This document shows, piece by piece, positions 12,001 to 31,984 of a stretch of DNA of 64,000 bases. This stretch comes from Trichoplax adhaerens (lineage: Eukaryota > Placozoa > Uniplacotomia > Trichoplacea > Trichoplacidae). Position numbers and translations under genes: made by a program. Position 1 is the stretch's first letter, and each line of letters starts with the position of its first letter. The notes under the pieces are model-generated. The model did not search any database. It saw nothing but the letters and a program-made list of their open reading frames with translations, and was not told where the DNA came from. Location: positions 3,724,123 through 3,788,122 of the forward strand of contig NW_002060944.1 in the NCBI RefSeq assembly GCF_000150275.1, in the 5' to 3' direction.

Positions 12001-15000
12001 TGTTAGCAATTATCTACTAATTAAAAAATTACTTTTAATTCTAATAATCATGATAGAAATCTATCTATTTATTTCTACTCTCTGTTGTAACGAATAACGC
12101 AAGATAGTGAAGGAATATATTAAATTCGATTTATTTAACTTATCAACAAAACATAACCGTAAATTAAAATACAACAGCATTTTATCTACTCTAAAGCATA
12201 AACCTTTATTACTTTACGAAATGATCTCCTTCTATAACGTCAAGACTATCATTTTTTTCGATCCAAATTACTGTAACAATTTACGATAAAACATAATGCA
12301 TAAAATGTCAATATAAAATACAATTTCTCAGTATATCATATAAAGAAAATTAATAATAATCTTCGTATGCATCACTGATTAATAGGAAGTTGCATTATGA
12401 AATAAGTAAAGGTTATTACAATTTCACCAATCCGCTGCATTGCAGCTATCTTTTCATGTTAAAATTAAATGGAATTAAATTTAAGTTTATGCTTTGTTTC
12501 GATAATTTTATTATTCAATTAATCGCATAAACTATATCGAAGTGATAGATGCATTCGAATAATTGGCAATCAGTGCCGCACTTTCATCTCATATTATTAA
12601 TTATATCTTCGTTATATTTCAACAATCATTTCTTCAAAGATACAACCTATCAAACGAAATTAATATCTTACTACCAAGGTGAAAAATTTTATCTTGATAA
12701 TGTGGAAACCTGGCATATGTTATTAATTGCAATTCACACAGATATCGCACAATACTGCTGTTCTTCTTTAGAAATTTTATTCTTTAATCAAATAAATCTG
12801 TGGCTTACTAAATCCTATTTAATTGAATGTTAACTGAGATTTTTCATTTCTTAAAAAATATGTTATTCTTACCATTTCATTTAATCGATGGCTATTGCCA
12901 GAATTTATGTTATGCATCTATGTTTATAGCTATTCATATCTGAAATGGTGATATTTATAAATCGGGTAAGAGAAAAAGAATAAAATCTACTAATATATGA
13001 ACGAAGTAAAAAGTAATAGAATGAGGAATACATTCATTGAAAGGTAGAAAAGGAGAAGAAAAATAGTAACCATAATAATAACAAAGTTTAACTAAGCAAT
13101 TAAGTACAATAGGCAATATTAATGAGTCATAATTGAAAAATACAACGGCAACAGCTACATCTAGAAATTGCGATTTAGATATTATAACGTTCGTAATCAA
13201 TACGATCCTGTATAATATTTAAACTGCATGGAATTAATAAACTGGAAATTTTTCTGCAGCTAAATGAATGACTGAAGCAATTGAATAGATTATCAGGAAT
13301 AATTCCAAAATCTAAGCCCTAAAGTACTTAGAAATGCAGTAAGTCAGCATTATTTTCTACAGAATAGACATTTAAAAGGTAGTAAATCCGTCACAGCCTT
13401 GAATTCTTTATTAATAACTTCGATAAAGTAAGAATAGCTTCGTGATGTAACTGCATATTAATCGTTTCTATTCTTGATTCGATTCTATTAGATATATGTG
13501 CTTGTACTTAAGTAAAATGTAGCAAAGCTATTAATAGATAATGCAGAATTTCGTTTAATTAGTAAAATTAAAAGGTTCTAGATCGGGAACTAAGATATCA
13601 TATATCGCTTATTACGGGATACACCTTTAACTTTTACTCTATTTTTGAAGCAAACATATCTTGTTGCTGTCGGTGTACTTCAGATTTATCACGATTGATA
13701 AATATATCTGCGTGATTGCCCATTTATCTTTGTTAGAGGTTAATAGCAAAACCTTAGCTTCAATTAGATGATGCTATTAACTTTATTGAGCCTGTTATGA
13801 TAATTAACGCGGTTATGGTGATGTTTATCCACGTACTGATTATGGAGTATAATAGAAAATGCTACATGATGAAATTTTTAAACTGACCCTATACACAATT
13901 TCCTCAATTATAATTAATGCTATTTGGCATAGAAAGCTGCATTAATTTTCCCTATGTTACAACTTTGAGCATGAATTTGGATAAATGTTAAAGTACTTAT
14001 TCATCACCGGTATATCTCCAAGCTCGGCATAGTTGATATATCGATAAAATTTGTATTTTTTATTAAAAAAAATAATGTCCATAATAGCGATTAGTACATA
14101 TCCAACCAATTAATACTACGTAACAGTTTATAACAAGTTAGATTTATCATCTCAATTGAACAGTAAAGTTACTTTCAATATATAATGATGCAGTTAATCG
14201 ATTAAATAATTAAGGTTTAACGATAACGTATACAATATTCTTAGTTACACTAGCATTACCTTAATAGTACTATATAAATCATTAACATTTTTATACCGCT
14301 TAGAATTGTATTTTTATTTTAAATTTTCTATTATCAGTTACGATTACTATCTTCTGCCTTAAAGAGTGTTGCTGTCATCAAATAAATATAGTACATCCTA
14401 TTAATATAAAAATATTCCGGTATGGAAATTATGCATAACCGTAGTATAGCAATTGCTTAACTACATCTTTGATAACCATAGCGGCACTTCATGAATATTA
14501 ATATTACAACAAATTCATTCTGTAAACATCTCTCATAACTAATATAACACAAAAACTCAATAAGAACAAAAGTCTGAAAAAGCCAAAATATCGTTGGCAT
14601 TCGGTTATACTTTACACTGCAAGAAATAACAACTAAAAGCGCACACACCTGGCATGCGTTTTTTTACAATATTGAGTTCGTATGCCTAGTTCACAAACTG
14701 TAAGTTCTAAAAAGACTTCATACAATAAAAAGTCACGATAAAAGTCACATTCTGTACAAGCCATCTATCTAGGCATCAAAAATTTAAAATTTAGATAATT
14801 TGTAATTTCAAATAATGTGCAAAGGTGCTCATTATAATTTTAGAAACTATATCCTAATTATTTCTCCAATATAAATCGCGATACGACCATGGTCAAAATG
14901 CTCTTGTGTCAGATTGATGCATTTATGGATGGATATAAATCTTAGGTATGACAACAATGATTTTGTTTATAGTGAAAACTAACACAGTTTACGACAAACT

Positions 15001-15198
15001 ATTTTAATTACCTAAAAATTATTTATCGCTTCCTATACATAGCGATACAAGAACATAACTTTGTACATAAATATTGTGCACAACAGTACATATTAAAGTC
15101 TACCAGGCATCTTTTTATACATTGCTTACTGTCTTTAATTAAAATCTATCCATGTTTGCTTCTTATAGTCAAAAGTAAAATAAAATTGAATTCCTTTC
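9096..15198. other. Gene-free spacer downstream of PKN
   Basis: Six kilobases of AT-rich sequence with no exon I can support. The longest ATG-started frame is 94 codons at 12549-12833 on the plus strand, without any motif. The 3' untranslated region of the minus-strand PKN gene must lie just below 15199. One undetermined base (n) is present at 11606. Confidence 0.4.
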
Positions 15199-22655
<7,457 letters not shown>

Positions 22656-22664
22656 TTTGGCTGC

Positions 22665-24779
22665 CTGTAATAATATAAAGTATTATTATTATTAGATATA
22701 GCATTAACATCAGTTTACATTTACAGTCCTCTTGACTTTACAACGGAATAGAAAGCATCAATAAATTATTAAGTCTAGAATGATGTAGGGTAGTTTTCAA
22801 TGGATTTAAGTAGCATCGACTAGGAGGCACAGATGTTGACCAATGTAGCCGTTTATTCAACTGTATGCAACATGGTGATTACTAGGTGGACAAGATTACT
22901 TTTGCATGATGGAATAGTCTACATTCTAGCTTGATTCTTGCTGTAGACGATCCACGTTGAAAACACTATCCCCAATGTATTGATCGCAAGCCTATAGCAA
23001 CATATGCGATGGCTGAATGACTGTCCATCGATGGCGCATTACGAAAGGCCATAATACCGGATTAGGATATTTTAATGAAGCTAGAAAGTTCATTATACAA
23101 CGCTAGAGTAATACTGGCCATCCAGTATTACTCTAGCGATTAACACTGTGCATCATCCTGTCGGCACGATGAGAACTTGAATTAGTTTGTTGCAATTTGC
23201 AAAGCGATCATCTCTCTACTAGTTGGTTGGGTATGATTAACAAGACGTTTGTAGGGTGATGGAAAATAGCCATGGCTATTTTTCATTCTTCAACGATATG
23301 ATAAAATGATTGACAAAATGAAAAGGATAGCCACTCACTGACTACTCATCCTACCGGCAAAGCTGTAGTCTACTCGACTTTCCTTCCGATTCTTTTTGTG
23401 AAAATAATGCGGTAAGAACAGGAAAAAATAAAGTACAGCCGTTCTTCAATGGCATGAACTTATTGATCGACTGTATCGATCAGTTGAATTCAAAAAGTGT
23501 CTTAAAATACAAGAAATGAGAAAATGGCTTTCCCCCCCCCCCCAAACTTACTATAGCTTAGCTTAGACTCATTGTCATTGGTGGCGTATAATAAGGCTGA
23601 TCGAAGCTGATTCAATTATCAAGCAAGTATGGAAATGGATCTACAGGTAAGGCAAGTTGGTGGCCTGTGGTGATGAGAAATGGGATGATTTGTTGCAATG
23701 CTACGAGTATTTTACACCTAGACTAACTTCTCCATGGATGATTGGAATATTGAAAAGGTAGAATTGGAGAAGGGGAAACGCTCCGTTCTTGCTGGATGCT
23801 ATTATTGAACAAGTATTGGAAGATTTGTGGTTGCACTGAGTCAATGCTTGATGATCAAATCAAGACAAGACAAAGTGATTGCAGTGATGACTTGATGAGT
23901 GAAAGCATCGCCAGTCTGATGGCAGTTGTTGATTTTCTTCCATTCCACTGGTTAGGATGATCTTTTAGCGTAGCGACATAAAAAGCGAAAGGAAGTTGAT
24001 GATGATTGGATGTTGGTGAATTGAATGATGTTGCAATGACCATCAAGAAGGGGAGAAAAAACTGATGATGGTCTTGTATCAACATGAATTGGAAGTAGGC
24101 ATAGGGAGGGAATAATATATTCTCCTGGCAAAAGGATCGAGTACAGTAGAAAAAAAAAGAAAAAAAGAAGTCTACTCTGCAATGGATTACCGTATCCTAC
24201 AAGTGGAGTAGAACGTTGTAAATGGAACTGGATCGATGGTTTCTCCAACGACGGTAATGGAAGATTCTCCCAAGCAGACTTTGGTCAATTTTATCTGTCT
24301 CTCTTCTTCCTGTATTACCTTAGCCAAGTGGAAATTGAAAAAGATGAAGATGATGTCAAGCTGAACGATTGGATACCTCGATCGCTTAATCCAAATGTGT
24401 TTGATTGACTTTGGATTGAAAATGATCCTCTTGCAAACAAACAAGCAGGACCAAGACGTAGGCCTGCAGATTGGATGATGGCTATGATGCTTAGGATAGT
24501 TCCTCTTGGCCTGGCCAATCAATGGATACTATATTAGTGCAATCACTCACCACTGGATCATCAACGATAAAATCGATGCAATTTTTCCCAGCAAATAGAC
24601 ACCAAGAAAGATGGAAGAATTGATTTTTGCGATGGTTGCCACGGCGGAATTGAATTGGAAATCAATTAAGAGCTTGAAGAGCTTGGAGGAAAGAAGACTC
24701 AACGTCACTCGCTTCACCCACCAGTATCGCTTGACGCGCTTGCTTTCGTGCCTGGATAGCCAGTGGTTGTAGGCGGCGA
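22665..24779. other. Upstream flank of PKN, no coding exon identified
   Basis: This part of the head-to-head spacer should contain the 5' untranslated exon(s) and promoter of PKN, but none could be placed. It has fewer stop codons than the rest of the window, so many overlapping short frames on the minus strand (23855-24864) are open. None has a motif. A run of 12 C at 23532-23543 marks the start of the compositionally odd region. Confidence 0.4.
23101..23138. repeat. Perfect 17-base inverted repeat with 4-base loop
   Basis: CGCTAGAGTAATACTGG at 23101-23117 is followed by CCAT and its exact reverse complement at 23122-23138. The hairpin is perfect, which is unlikely by chance at this length. 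It lies about 450 bases upstream of the first recognised PKN exon. It could be a recent small foldback element or a cruciform-forming site. Confidence 0.75.
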
Positions 24780-26450
24780 TCGCACTGTAGTACAGTACCA
24801 ACTTGGGGGGGGGGGACTGTAGTACTGTACAGTGTACAGTACATACAGTACAGTACAATACCAACGTCTAGTACTGTACAAATGCGTTGTTTTACAGTAC
24901 AGTACTGTAAGACTCTGACTCTAGTACTGTAAGACAGTGGACTCTACAGTACAGTGTACTGTACAATACCAACGTCTAGTACTGCAAATGCGTCAACGGT
25001 CCTCCACGCCGTGGTGTGTTGACCAACGGTAACGGTCAGCCTACACTCCTACAGTCAATCAACGGAGCCAAATGGTACCGTAACGTACTGCGGACGAGAC
25101 TGGCCGTTCCGGTCCGGTCCGGTAGCATGATGATACTGTACGATAGGTAGTCACAGTGGACTAGGCTACGTACTGTACACTGTACACTGTACAGTACAGT
25201 GATACAGCGGACACCGGTCATGTAGCGTAAAGCCATGCAATGGCTTCGAGTTCGCTGACATCAGTTCTGCTCCGACCATTTCTTCTTCACCATACTGACC
25301 GATACTGCTCCGTTTAAGTACTGTTGGCGCTACACTACACATGATGCAGTCTATGATTGAAAGCGCTAGAAAAAATATTATTCCTATTTTCTTTTCCTTG
25401 CCCTTACAGTCAGCGCTCGAGGAAAGAGCAAATCGCTATGGGTGGCATCGATGACCGATCGTGTTGATGATTTTACTACTACAGTACAGGACGGTGTTGT
25501 GGTTGTACTGTACTGTACCGCAGACAGCACTGGACTGTCCATACTGTACAGTACAGTACAGTAGTAAACAAGTACGCCGAATCTTCACCAGCGCAGGGAG
25601 GGGTTCCACGATGGGCAGAGACCCTTTTAATGAATCCAAAGAGAGGACGTTGAGATGAAAGAAACCTTTTAAACCAACCATTCAATCCTCTGTCAATAAA
25701 AATGATGAAAGCAGTCAATGTGTGTCGTGCATCACTCATTTTGACTGCCATTTTACTTTCTCTCAAGGGTAAAATGACGATTGGGACCTAGTAGCGAACA
25801 GACGGACAACTGTACAGAGTACGATCGTAGTATGTACAGTATACTGTACTGTAGTGCTGACATGGATGTGGACAGGGACTACAGTGTACTGTAGAGTCTA
25901 GACCATCAAGGTATTGAACCCAACCGAACCTTTCTCAGACCAGTACAGTACAGTGTGTTTATCTTGGCATCTACAATACAATGTCAAGAGAGATGGTGGT
26001 GTTGTGCCTTTGTGTACAGTATTGTTGATATCAAGTTGTTGATCATCATATCCAGTAGAATTGAATTCTTATTTTTGCCTTGGTTTATTACAAATATATT
26101 GAATACAATCATCAGCAGCATTCTTCATTCAGCATACTGCATTTTACAACACTTTGACAGGCATCATATACTATCCTGTTACAAGTACTGTAGGTTGCTG
26201 CCCAGTCAATCAATCCAATCCATTGAAGGAAATACTGTACTAGTACAGTACACTGTACTGTAAAGCCTTTTTTCCCCCACCACTTCTCTGTCCTGTCCGT
26301 TACAGTACAGTGCGCACGCTCATGATCAGTGCAAAGTAGAGTACAATGCATTGAGTGTACAGTACAGTGCTGTACTGTCGTACTGTACTGTATACAGTAC
26401 GTACTGTACTGTACAGTGTGGACGGGCTAATTTCTATGATTTTGGTGCAA
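24780..26450. repeat. Dense cluster of ACTGTACAGT-type palindromes
   Basis: Dozens of overlapping GTACTGTAC / GTACAGTAC units are packed into this stretch, for example at 24825-24870, 25165-25200, 25500-25560, 25830-25860, 26230-26260 and 26355-26420. The unit is self-complementary, so both strands look alike. The local sequence is richer in GC than its surroundings and starts beside a run of 11 G (24805-24815). The many short open frames here on both strands are a by-product of this composition, not genes. Confidence 0.8.
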
Positions 26451-28688
26451 ACAGATGGATTAAATTTTTTTTTTTTTTTTGACAAATTTTATATCAGTCT
26501 ATAGAAAAAGAGTTAATTTACACGAATCTGTCATCAAAATTTACGTACGACGTTTACTTTCATCGTAATTATTAATTAAAGTACCCGAGACGCTACAGTA
26601 CAAAGTAAAAATGAAGGTTTTGTAAAGTGAACATCCAAGGAGTCGCCGCTGTACAGTACAATGGACTGTGCTGCAGCAAGTTTTCACAACACGGACAGTA
26701 TCAATCGATATAGAGTACAGTACGCTGATCGCAGTGACCACATCCACCCATACCCGACATCGAGAAATAGTCGCCGCTGGCTTGCAGCGAGTTGTTATTG
26801 GACTCATCTGGATTCATGTAGACCTGGAAAAACTTGCCAAAATAAACCAACTTTCTCACACAAGCTAGTAGCCAACTGGTAAGCAACCACTATCCATGTA
26901 TATTGTGTCTACTGCTCTATTTTGTCATCTTTTTGACTTGAATGGACAATTATGCTAGTGTCAATATCAATGCTACTTTTGTCTCCATTGGATAACTAGA
27001 TCGCTCGTCCTATTGACGCCAAAACACCAACCACAGCCAGTGGCAAAATTGACTCCAACATTCCACAATTATGGCATACTCACAGCTAATGTTATTTGCT
27101 TACGGTAAGTGTTGCATATTGTAGCAATGTGACCTACTTGACAGTAAGATGAACCCGATCTATGGAGAGCATGTCCTTTGCCGCTCTATTTGCATACACA
27201 ACGCCATAGTACAGTCTATCGTAGTCATCGGACGTAAGGAACAAGTATCGCCATAGCGCTGTCGATCTCTTGTTGCAAACAGTAACAAATATCCATAGTA
27301 CTGCGGGGTATTGTCTGCAAATCAAAAATTCTTTTTCGTCATCGCTTCTTCGACCAACATGTCCAACTTTATTCACTTGTTCATGACATGGTGACCAAGA
27401 TAGAAGCAAATACTTGAATGCACCATGTCTTTTGCTATACTGTAGTGAGTAAAGTGCACAAGAGGAGCAGTTTAAATGATTTTCATCCAATCATCATAAC
27501 ATCATTAAACCGATGATTTAAACCGATTGCATTGATTGAACGGCAGAAACGATATCCAGTACGAGTACAGAAATAGAAAAAAAAAAAAAAAAAAGAAGAA
27601 TGAGAATGATAATCCAGTCTACGCCTTGATTAAACTATTGTTACTAGAATCACGTAGCAAAAGCCAATTCAGTAATGATACAGACTGCATTGCACATGAT
27701 TATCATGGTTACAACAGCACACGGCATTGCTTTTTGACGGCAATTTGATCAAGTATGCAGACAATTGATCAATTTACAAGAAAAACGCCTATTCGGCCAT
27801 CCTTGTAACCTTGAATGGATATGGATACTGTAGCACTTGTAGAAAGAGACTCGCACTACTTGGCCTACTCCAACGACAGCACAACCCTACCTGTAAATAT
27901 CAATGGAGTACATATTGAACTTGCTTGCCATCTTCCTAACGGAAGATATTGTGATAAGTAAATAGAAAATCTTCAGTAATCAGCCTGTCATGCAAAAAAA
28001 AAAATATTTAGACATGAAAACAAAGCGGCCAAGATTGCGTATCAACGGCTACTATCGCGCATCATACAGTAGGTTAACATTGGTAGTGGACGACTCAATG
28101 GGACGATTGACCAATGAACAGTATCGCAGTAGACTAGCGCCGGTACCAGTCGGTAAGTCGTACCGATTTTGCGCACTCTCTCCACTTGCAGCGCAGTACA
28201 GGATGGTGCCAGGTCGGACTGTTCTGGACACCGTATAGTAGTGATGGGAATGAGTTGGTTTTGCCAAGGATTAAGGGAAAAGCACTTCAACAACAGTCTA
28301 TCTTGCAGCGGATGGGTTTGTCCTTTTAATACTAGCAAATATTGTTACGACTCTATCCTAAGATGAACCATCTCCAATGGAAAGGTAAAACATCAGCCAA
28401 GATAGTGCATACTGTCTGTACTCTCCTTGAAAGCAATCCTTGCACTAGCTAGCCAATAGCGATTGCTGACGCTCGCTTAAATGATCATGATCAATGGAGA
28501 GCTCAAGTCGTTAGCAGACAACATGCCTACGAGTACAAGTACAAGTATATTTAATTTCAGACATGAATCAATCTTGGGTAGTATCATCCATTCATAATTC
28601 AACGTCATCGAGCACATTGTAGAGTTGTAGTTTCCATTTTGATTCCGCCACTTTGTAGGCTTCTTTGCATCAAATGGACATAGGCAAT
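26451..28688. other. Spacer upstream of the small membrane-protein gene
   Basis: Contains a 16-base T run (26465-26480), an 18-base A run (27577-27594) and scattered GTACTG motifs. A 118-codon minus-strand frame at 27134-27490 begins with TTG, not ATG, and matches nothing I know. The promoter of the plus-strand gene that starts at 28689 should lie at the right end. No TATA box was assigned. Confidence 0.35.
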
Positions 28689-30226
28689 ATGTATAATTCT
28701 TACTTCTTATCAATATACGCAGCCTGCCTTGCCTCCTTATTGCCTTGTGCTATGGCCAAATATAAAGCTCTTCCTCGCTGTAAGTACAGCATTCAATAAT
28801 ATGTTTCTAATTGAATATTAATCGCTGTAATAATTAATGATTTATCTATTACTGTAATTTAGCGTGTCTTTCTGATGAAGCTATATTTGCACCTGTAATG
28901 ATATTATTCACTGTAGCTGTACTGTACAGTAGATAGAAAAGCTATCCATTACTTTTCATCCTAAACATTGTTAGAGTATTCCGTCAACAAATTTACAAAA
29001 GACCTTTGCCAATACTGTACTATAGTACTGTACGTTGAGTCAATGCATTGCCAAAGAGGAAATAGCGATATCTATTCATCATGAATGAGATACTATGATT
29101 CTCATCATACAAGAAAATACTAATACATATTTTATTTTAATGCCAATTTATTTTTGACCATAGCTCGACGCGATGGTGATGATCTTGGTAAGCAACTGCT
29201 CTAATATAAGAAATTACCGTATCGATGTTCCATTCTGTAGTAACTGCATACGGTACACAAATCATAGGAGAATGTAGTCTTGAAAAAAAAAGTATTTTTA
29301 CCGTGTCATGCAAAAATCAAAAGTCTAAAAGATCCGACAATAATTCCAGTTGAAATAGTTTACTTGCAATGTGATAACCACGTTTATAAATTAATTTATA
29401 ACATAATAGAATCAGTATCTGCGCATTTGTGTGTCAATATTCTAATGGATGCTAAAACACTTTTCTTCTATCTTTATTCAAAGGCGATTCCAGTGTAACT
29501 GCTATTGTAATAATATGCGCAGCCATTTCTATGTCAATCATCGTAGGCATATTAGTCTACGTCCGTAAGAAGTGCTGTATGGACTCGAAGGGCTCAGAGG
29601 GAAACATTTCAAATAGAAATCGCTCTGCTAGTACTCAAAATTTGATTGAAGGTAACTAAATTTTTAAAGCATACCTAAGGTGCTTAGTTTTATACAGTAC
29701 ACATGGCTGAAACCGAGTAGGATAGATCATCTCTTGGTACTAAAAGGCTTAGCAATAAAGCCTCTTTTTTCGCATGTATAATTTAAAAGTAAACAATATT
29801 AATCTTGAAATAATTTGGGTGTTAATGATATATTTTGTTATAACATCGTAATCCTTGAACTGTAGTTCTCTTCTCTTTTACGATCTAATAGCTGATGAAG
29901 TTGGAATAGTAGTGCCTGATGATGGCAATGTTGATAACTTGACTGCAACATCACCTGGCGTTTCTAATGATACATCCAATGAAGCAGAGCCCAACAACAA
30001 TGATAGCGATGGTACAAGTGAGCCTAGTATCACAACTGACTCCAGTGCTTTAGCGGTGAGATTTATTACCGCACACAATCACACTGACATGAATTCTGTT
30101 CGACCAAGTCAACGTGTACTTCCACCTCGCATACCTCAAGAACCACCCACTTACCAATCTTCGGTAATCCAGAATGAATTAAACAACAACTGCAATGAAG
30201 AAAATACTTCTAACCTTAATCAATAG
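28689..30226 (+). CDS. Small single-pass membrane protein with signal peptide and PPxY tail
   Basis: Predicted exons 28689-28779, 29164-29187 (24-base micro-exon), 29484-29651 and 29892-30226 join in phase to 205 residues. Residues 1-23 look like a signal peptide ending CAMA. The mature ectodomain is only about 20 residues and contains RSRR (30-33), a furin-type consensus. A hydrophobic span at about 43-65 (VTAIVIICAAISMSIIVGIL) is followed by RKKCC, typical of a cytoplasmic membrane edge. The remaining 135 or so residues are Asn/Ser/Thr/Asp-rich and low in complexity, and hold PPTY (179-182), a WW-domain (Nedd4-type) ligand motif. The signal-anchor layout implies a type I plasma-membrane or endosomal protein; function unknown. 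The last two exons are the surest part. The first two rest on splice signals and phase only, so the N-terminus could differ. Confidence 0.62.
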
Positions 30227-31984
30227 CTTTGAAAGGCTTTAACTTTACGACTCAAGTCAATTGATATTATGTGGAACATGGAGATTCCGTGTCTCATAAA
30301 GTTCTACGGTCTCTCTATTGTGCTAAAGTCTTTAATTAGTTATTCTTGTTTTAGCAGTACTTGATATTTTAAAAAAAAATTTTGTAATTTACCAATTGTA
30401 AGGGTAAAGCAATGCAGTAAATGTTTTAACGACCGAAAAAATCCATATGTGCATATACAGTAACTTTTAATGCATTAGTCAATAGAGTTTTTTTGATTCA
30501 ATCAATCAATCGGTGGTAATGAATGGATACGATGCTGCACTAAAGAATATACAGTACATGTATCTGCAGCATTTTTTTAAAGCTGTTGTTACTCTAGATT
30601 CTGGTATGTACTAGCTGTTGTACAATTTCCCTTTATCATGTAATTAAATTATAATACTTTATTAATAGTATCATTTAGATGTAAAGTATTTATCTGTTAC
30701 TGCTATGCTCGAAGCATCTTATTATGCAACAGTGTTGTTACTACTGTAGTATTTCGTTTACTATATTATCCAATTGGTGACTCCTGTAAATTTAAATTTA
30801 TTCGCACACTTACACTCGACAAGCTGTGATAATCCTGTTATTTTACTATACACCGTAACTAGGTAATTTCACAGGTTAAAAATTAACTTTCGTAAAAAAT
30901 CAAAGTGGTATGCTTTCTTAATAATTACAATTGGAAAGATAGGTCTGGATGACCTATAAAAAATAATTGTATCACAAATAAAATAAATCACGTTAGATTA
31001 TGTACAGTACTTATTGAGCGCTAATTGTTTGCATCAAGAAACGTCATCCTAATTTAGCACCAGGCTATTGCAAAAGTGAGGCAGGCCACATTGAATTCAT
31101 GATACGAGCCTATCATTTTGCGTGCAACAGACGGAATGATAGTAATTTACTATGAATTAAAATTGCACCACAATGAATATTCAACATAAGGTTAACTTCA
31201 TTTACTTTAAATCTATCAGTTTTATGAGAGTGAATGATTAATGATTGAATATACTATAGTGACAAGCATCCTTATTGAGTAGACTGCAGTTACTAAACAT
31301 TCGATACTTGGCTAGATTCTTTGGGATACAACTTATGAAAGCTAGTATTTCCGCTACGCGTACAAAAGGCAAGTTTAAGTCGGTGTAATGTACATTCCTT
31401 AAACACATTAATAAGTACATTGCAGATAACTATATTATATACTTATAGAAGCAATTTTGAAATTACAGCCAATTCCATGAATAATACTTGATACTGATTG
31501 AACGATACTTATAGTCAGATAATAAGGAATTAACTAAAGTTATAAAAATGTGTCATAAAAATAGTAGTACAGTCCTTATAATCATAATCATTGTTAATAT
31601 AGTAGTATTGGAGTTGATTTTTACTGAACTCAACACGTTAACAGCTTAAAGAGGGCTTCAAATCTTACCTTGTTAATGCGTATATTACTGTACACGATAT
31701 ATTAGTAGTATAAGCAAGTATGTACTATACGTGCTGAAATAGACTATAATATTATTTCTATTAACACCGATTATATTCAATCAACACGAAAATTTTGATT
31801 GGTCTTTCCTACCAACGACAACAGACAATCAGAAGACACTGCGGAAACATACCAGTTAATTGCAAGTTGTACATCGTAAGTTATATAGGGATAAAATTAA
31901 TATGCTCAAATTATTATCATTTCGTCCTGTTATTAAAAGAATTTTCATTTTACTTTTAGTACCGTCTAAAAAACTTTTTATAAA
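30227..31984. other. Spacer between convergent genes
   Basis: Holds the 3' untranslated regions of the membrane-protein gene (plus) and the deoxyribosyltransferase-like gene (minus). No exon, RNA gene or repeat array was found. ACTGTAC motifs are sparse here, in contrast to the head-to-head spacers. Confidence 0.45.

Noticed and set aside
12549-12833. 94-codon plus-strand open frame with a true ATG
   Set aside because: No motif or family resemblance, no splice partner, and frames of this length occur by chance in the open flank.
23855-26886. Many overlapping open frames on both strands, some over 100 codons
   Set aside because: They overlap one another in several frames and are full of Tyr-Cys-Thr-Val repeats coded by the GTACTG motif. 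They result from low stop-codon density, not from genes.
27134-27490. 118-codon minus-strand open frame
   Set aside because: It begins with TTG, has no early in-frame ATG, and no recognisable motif.
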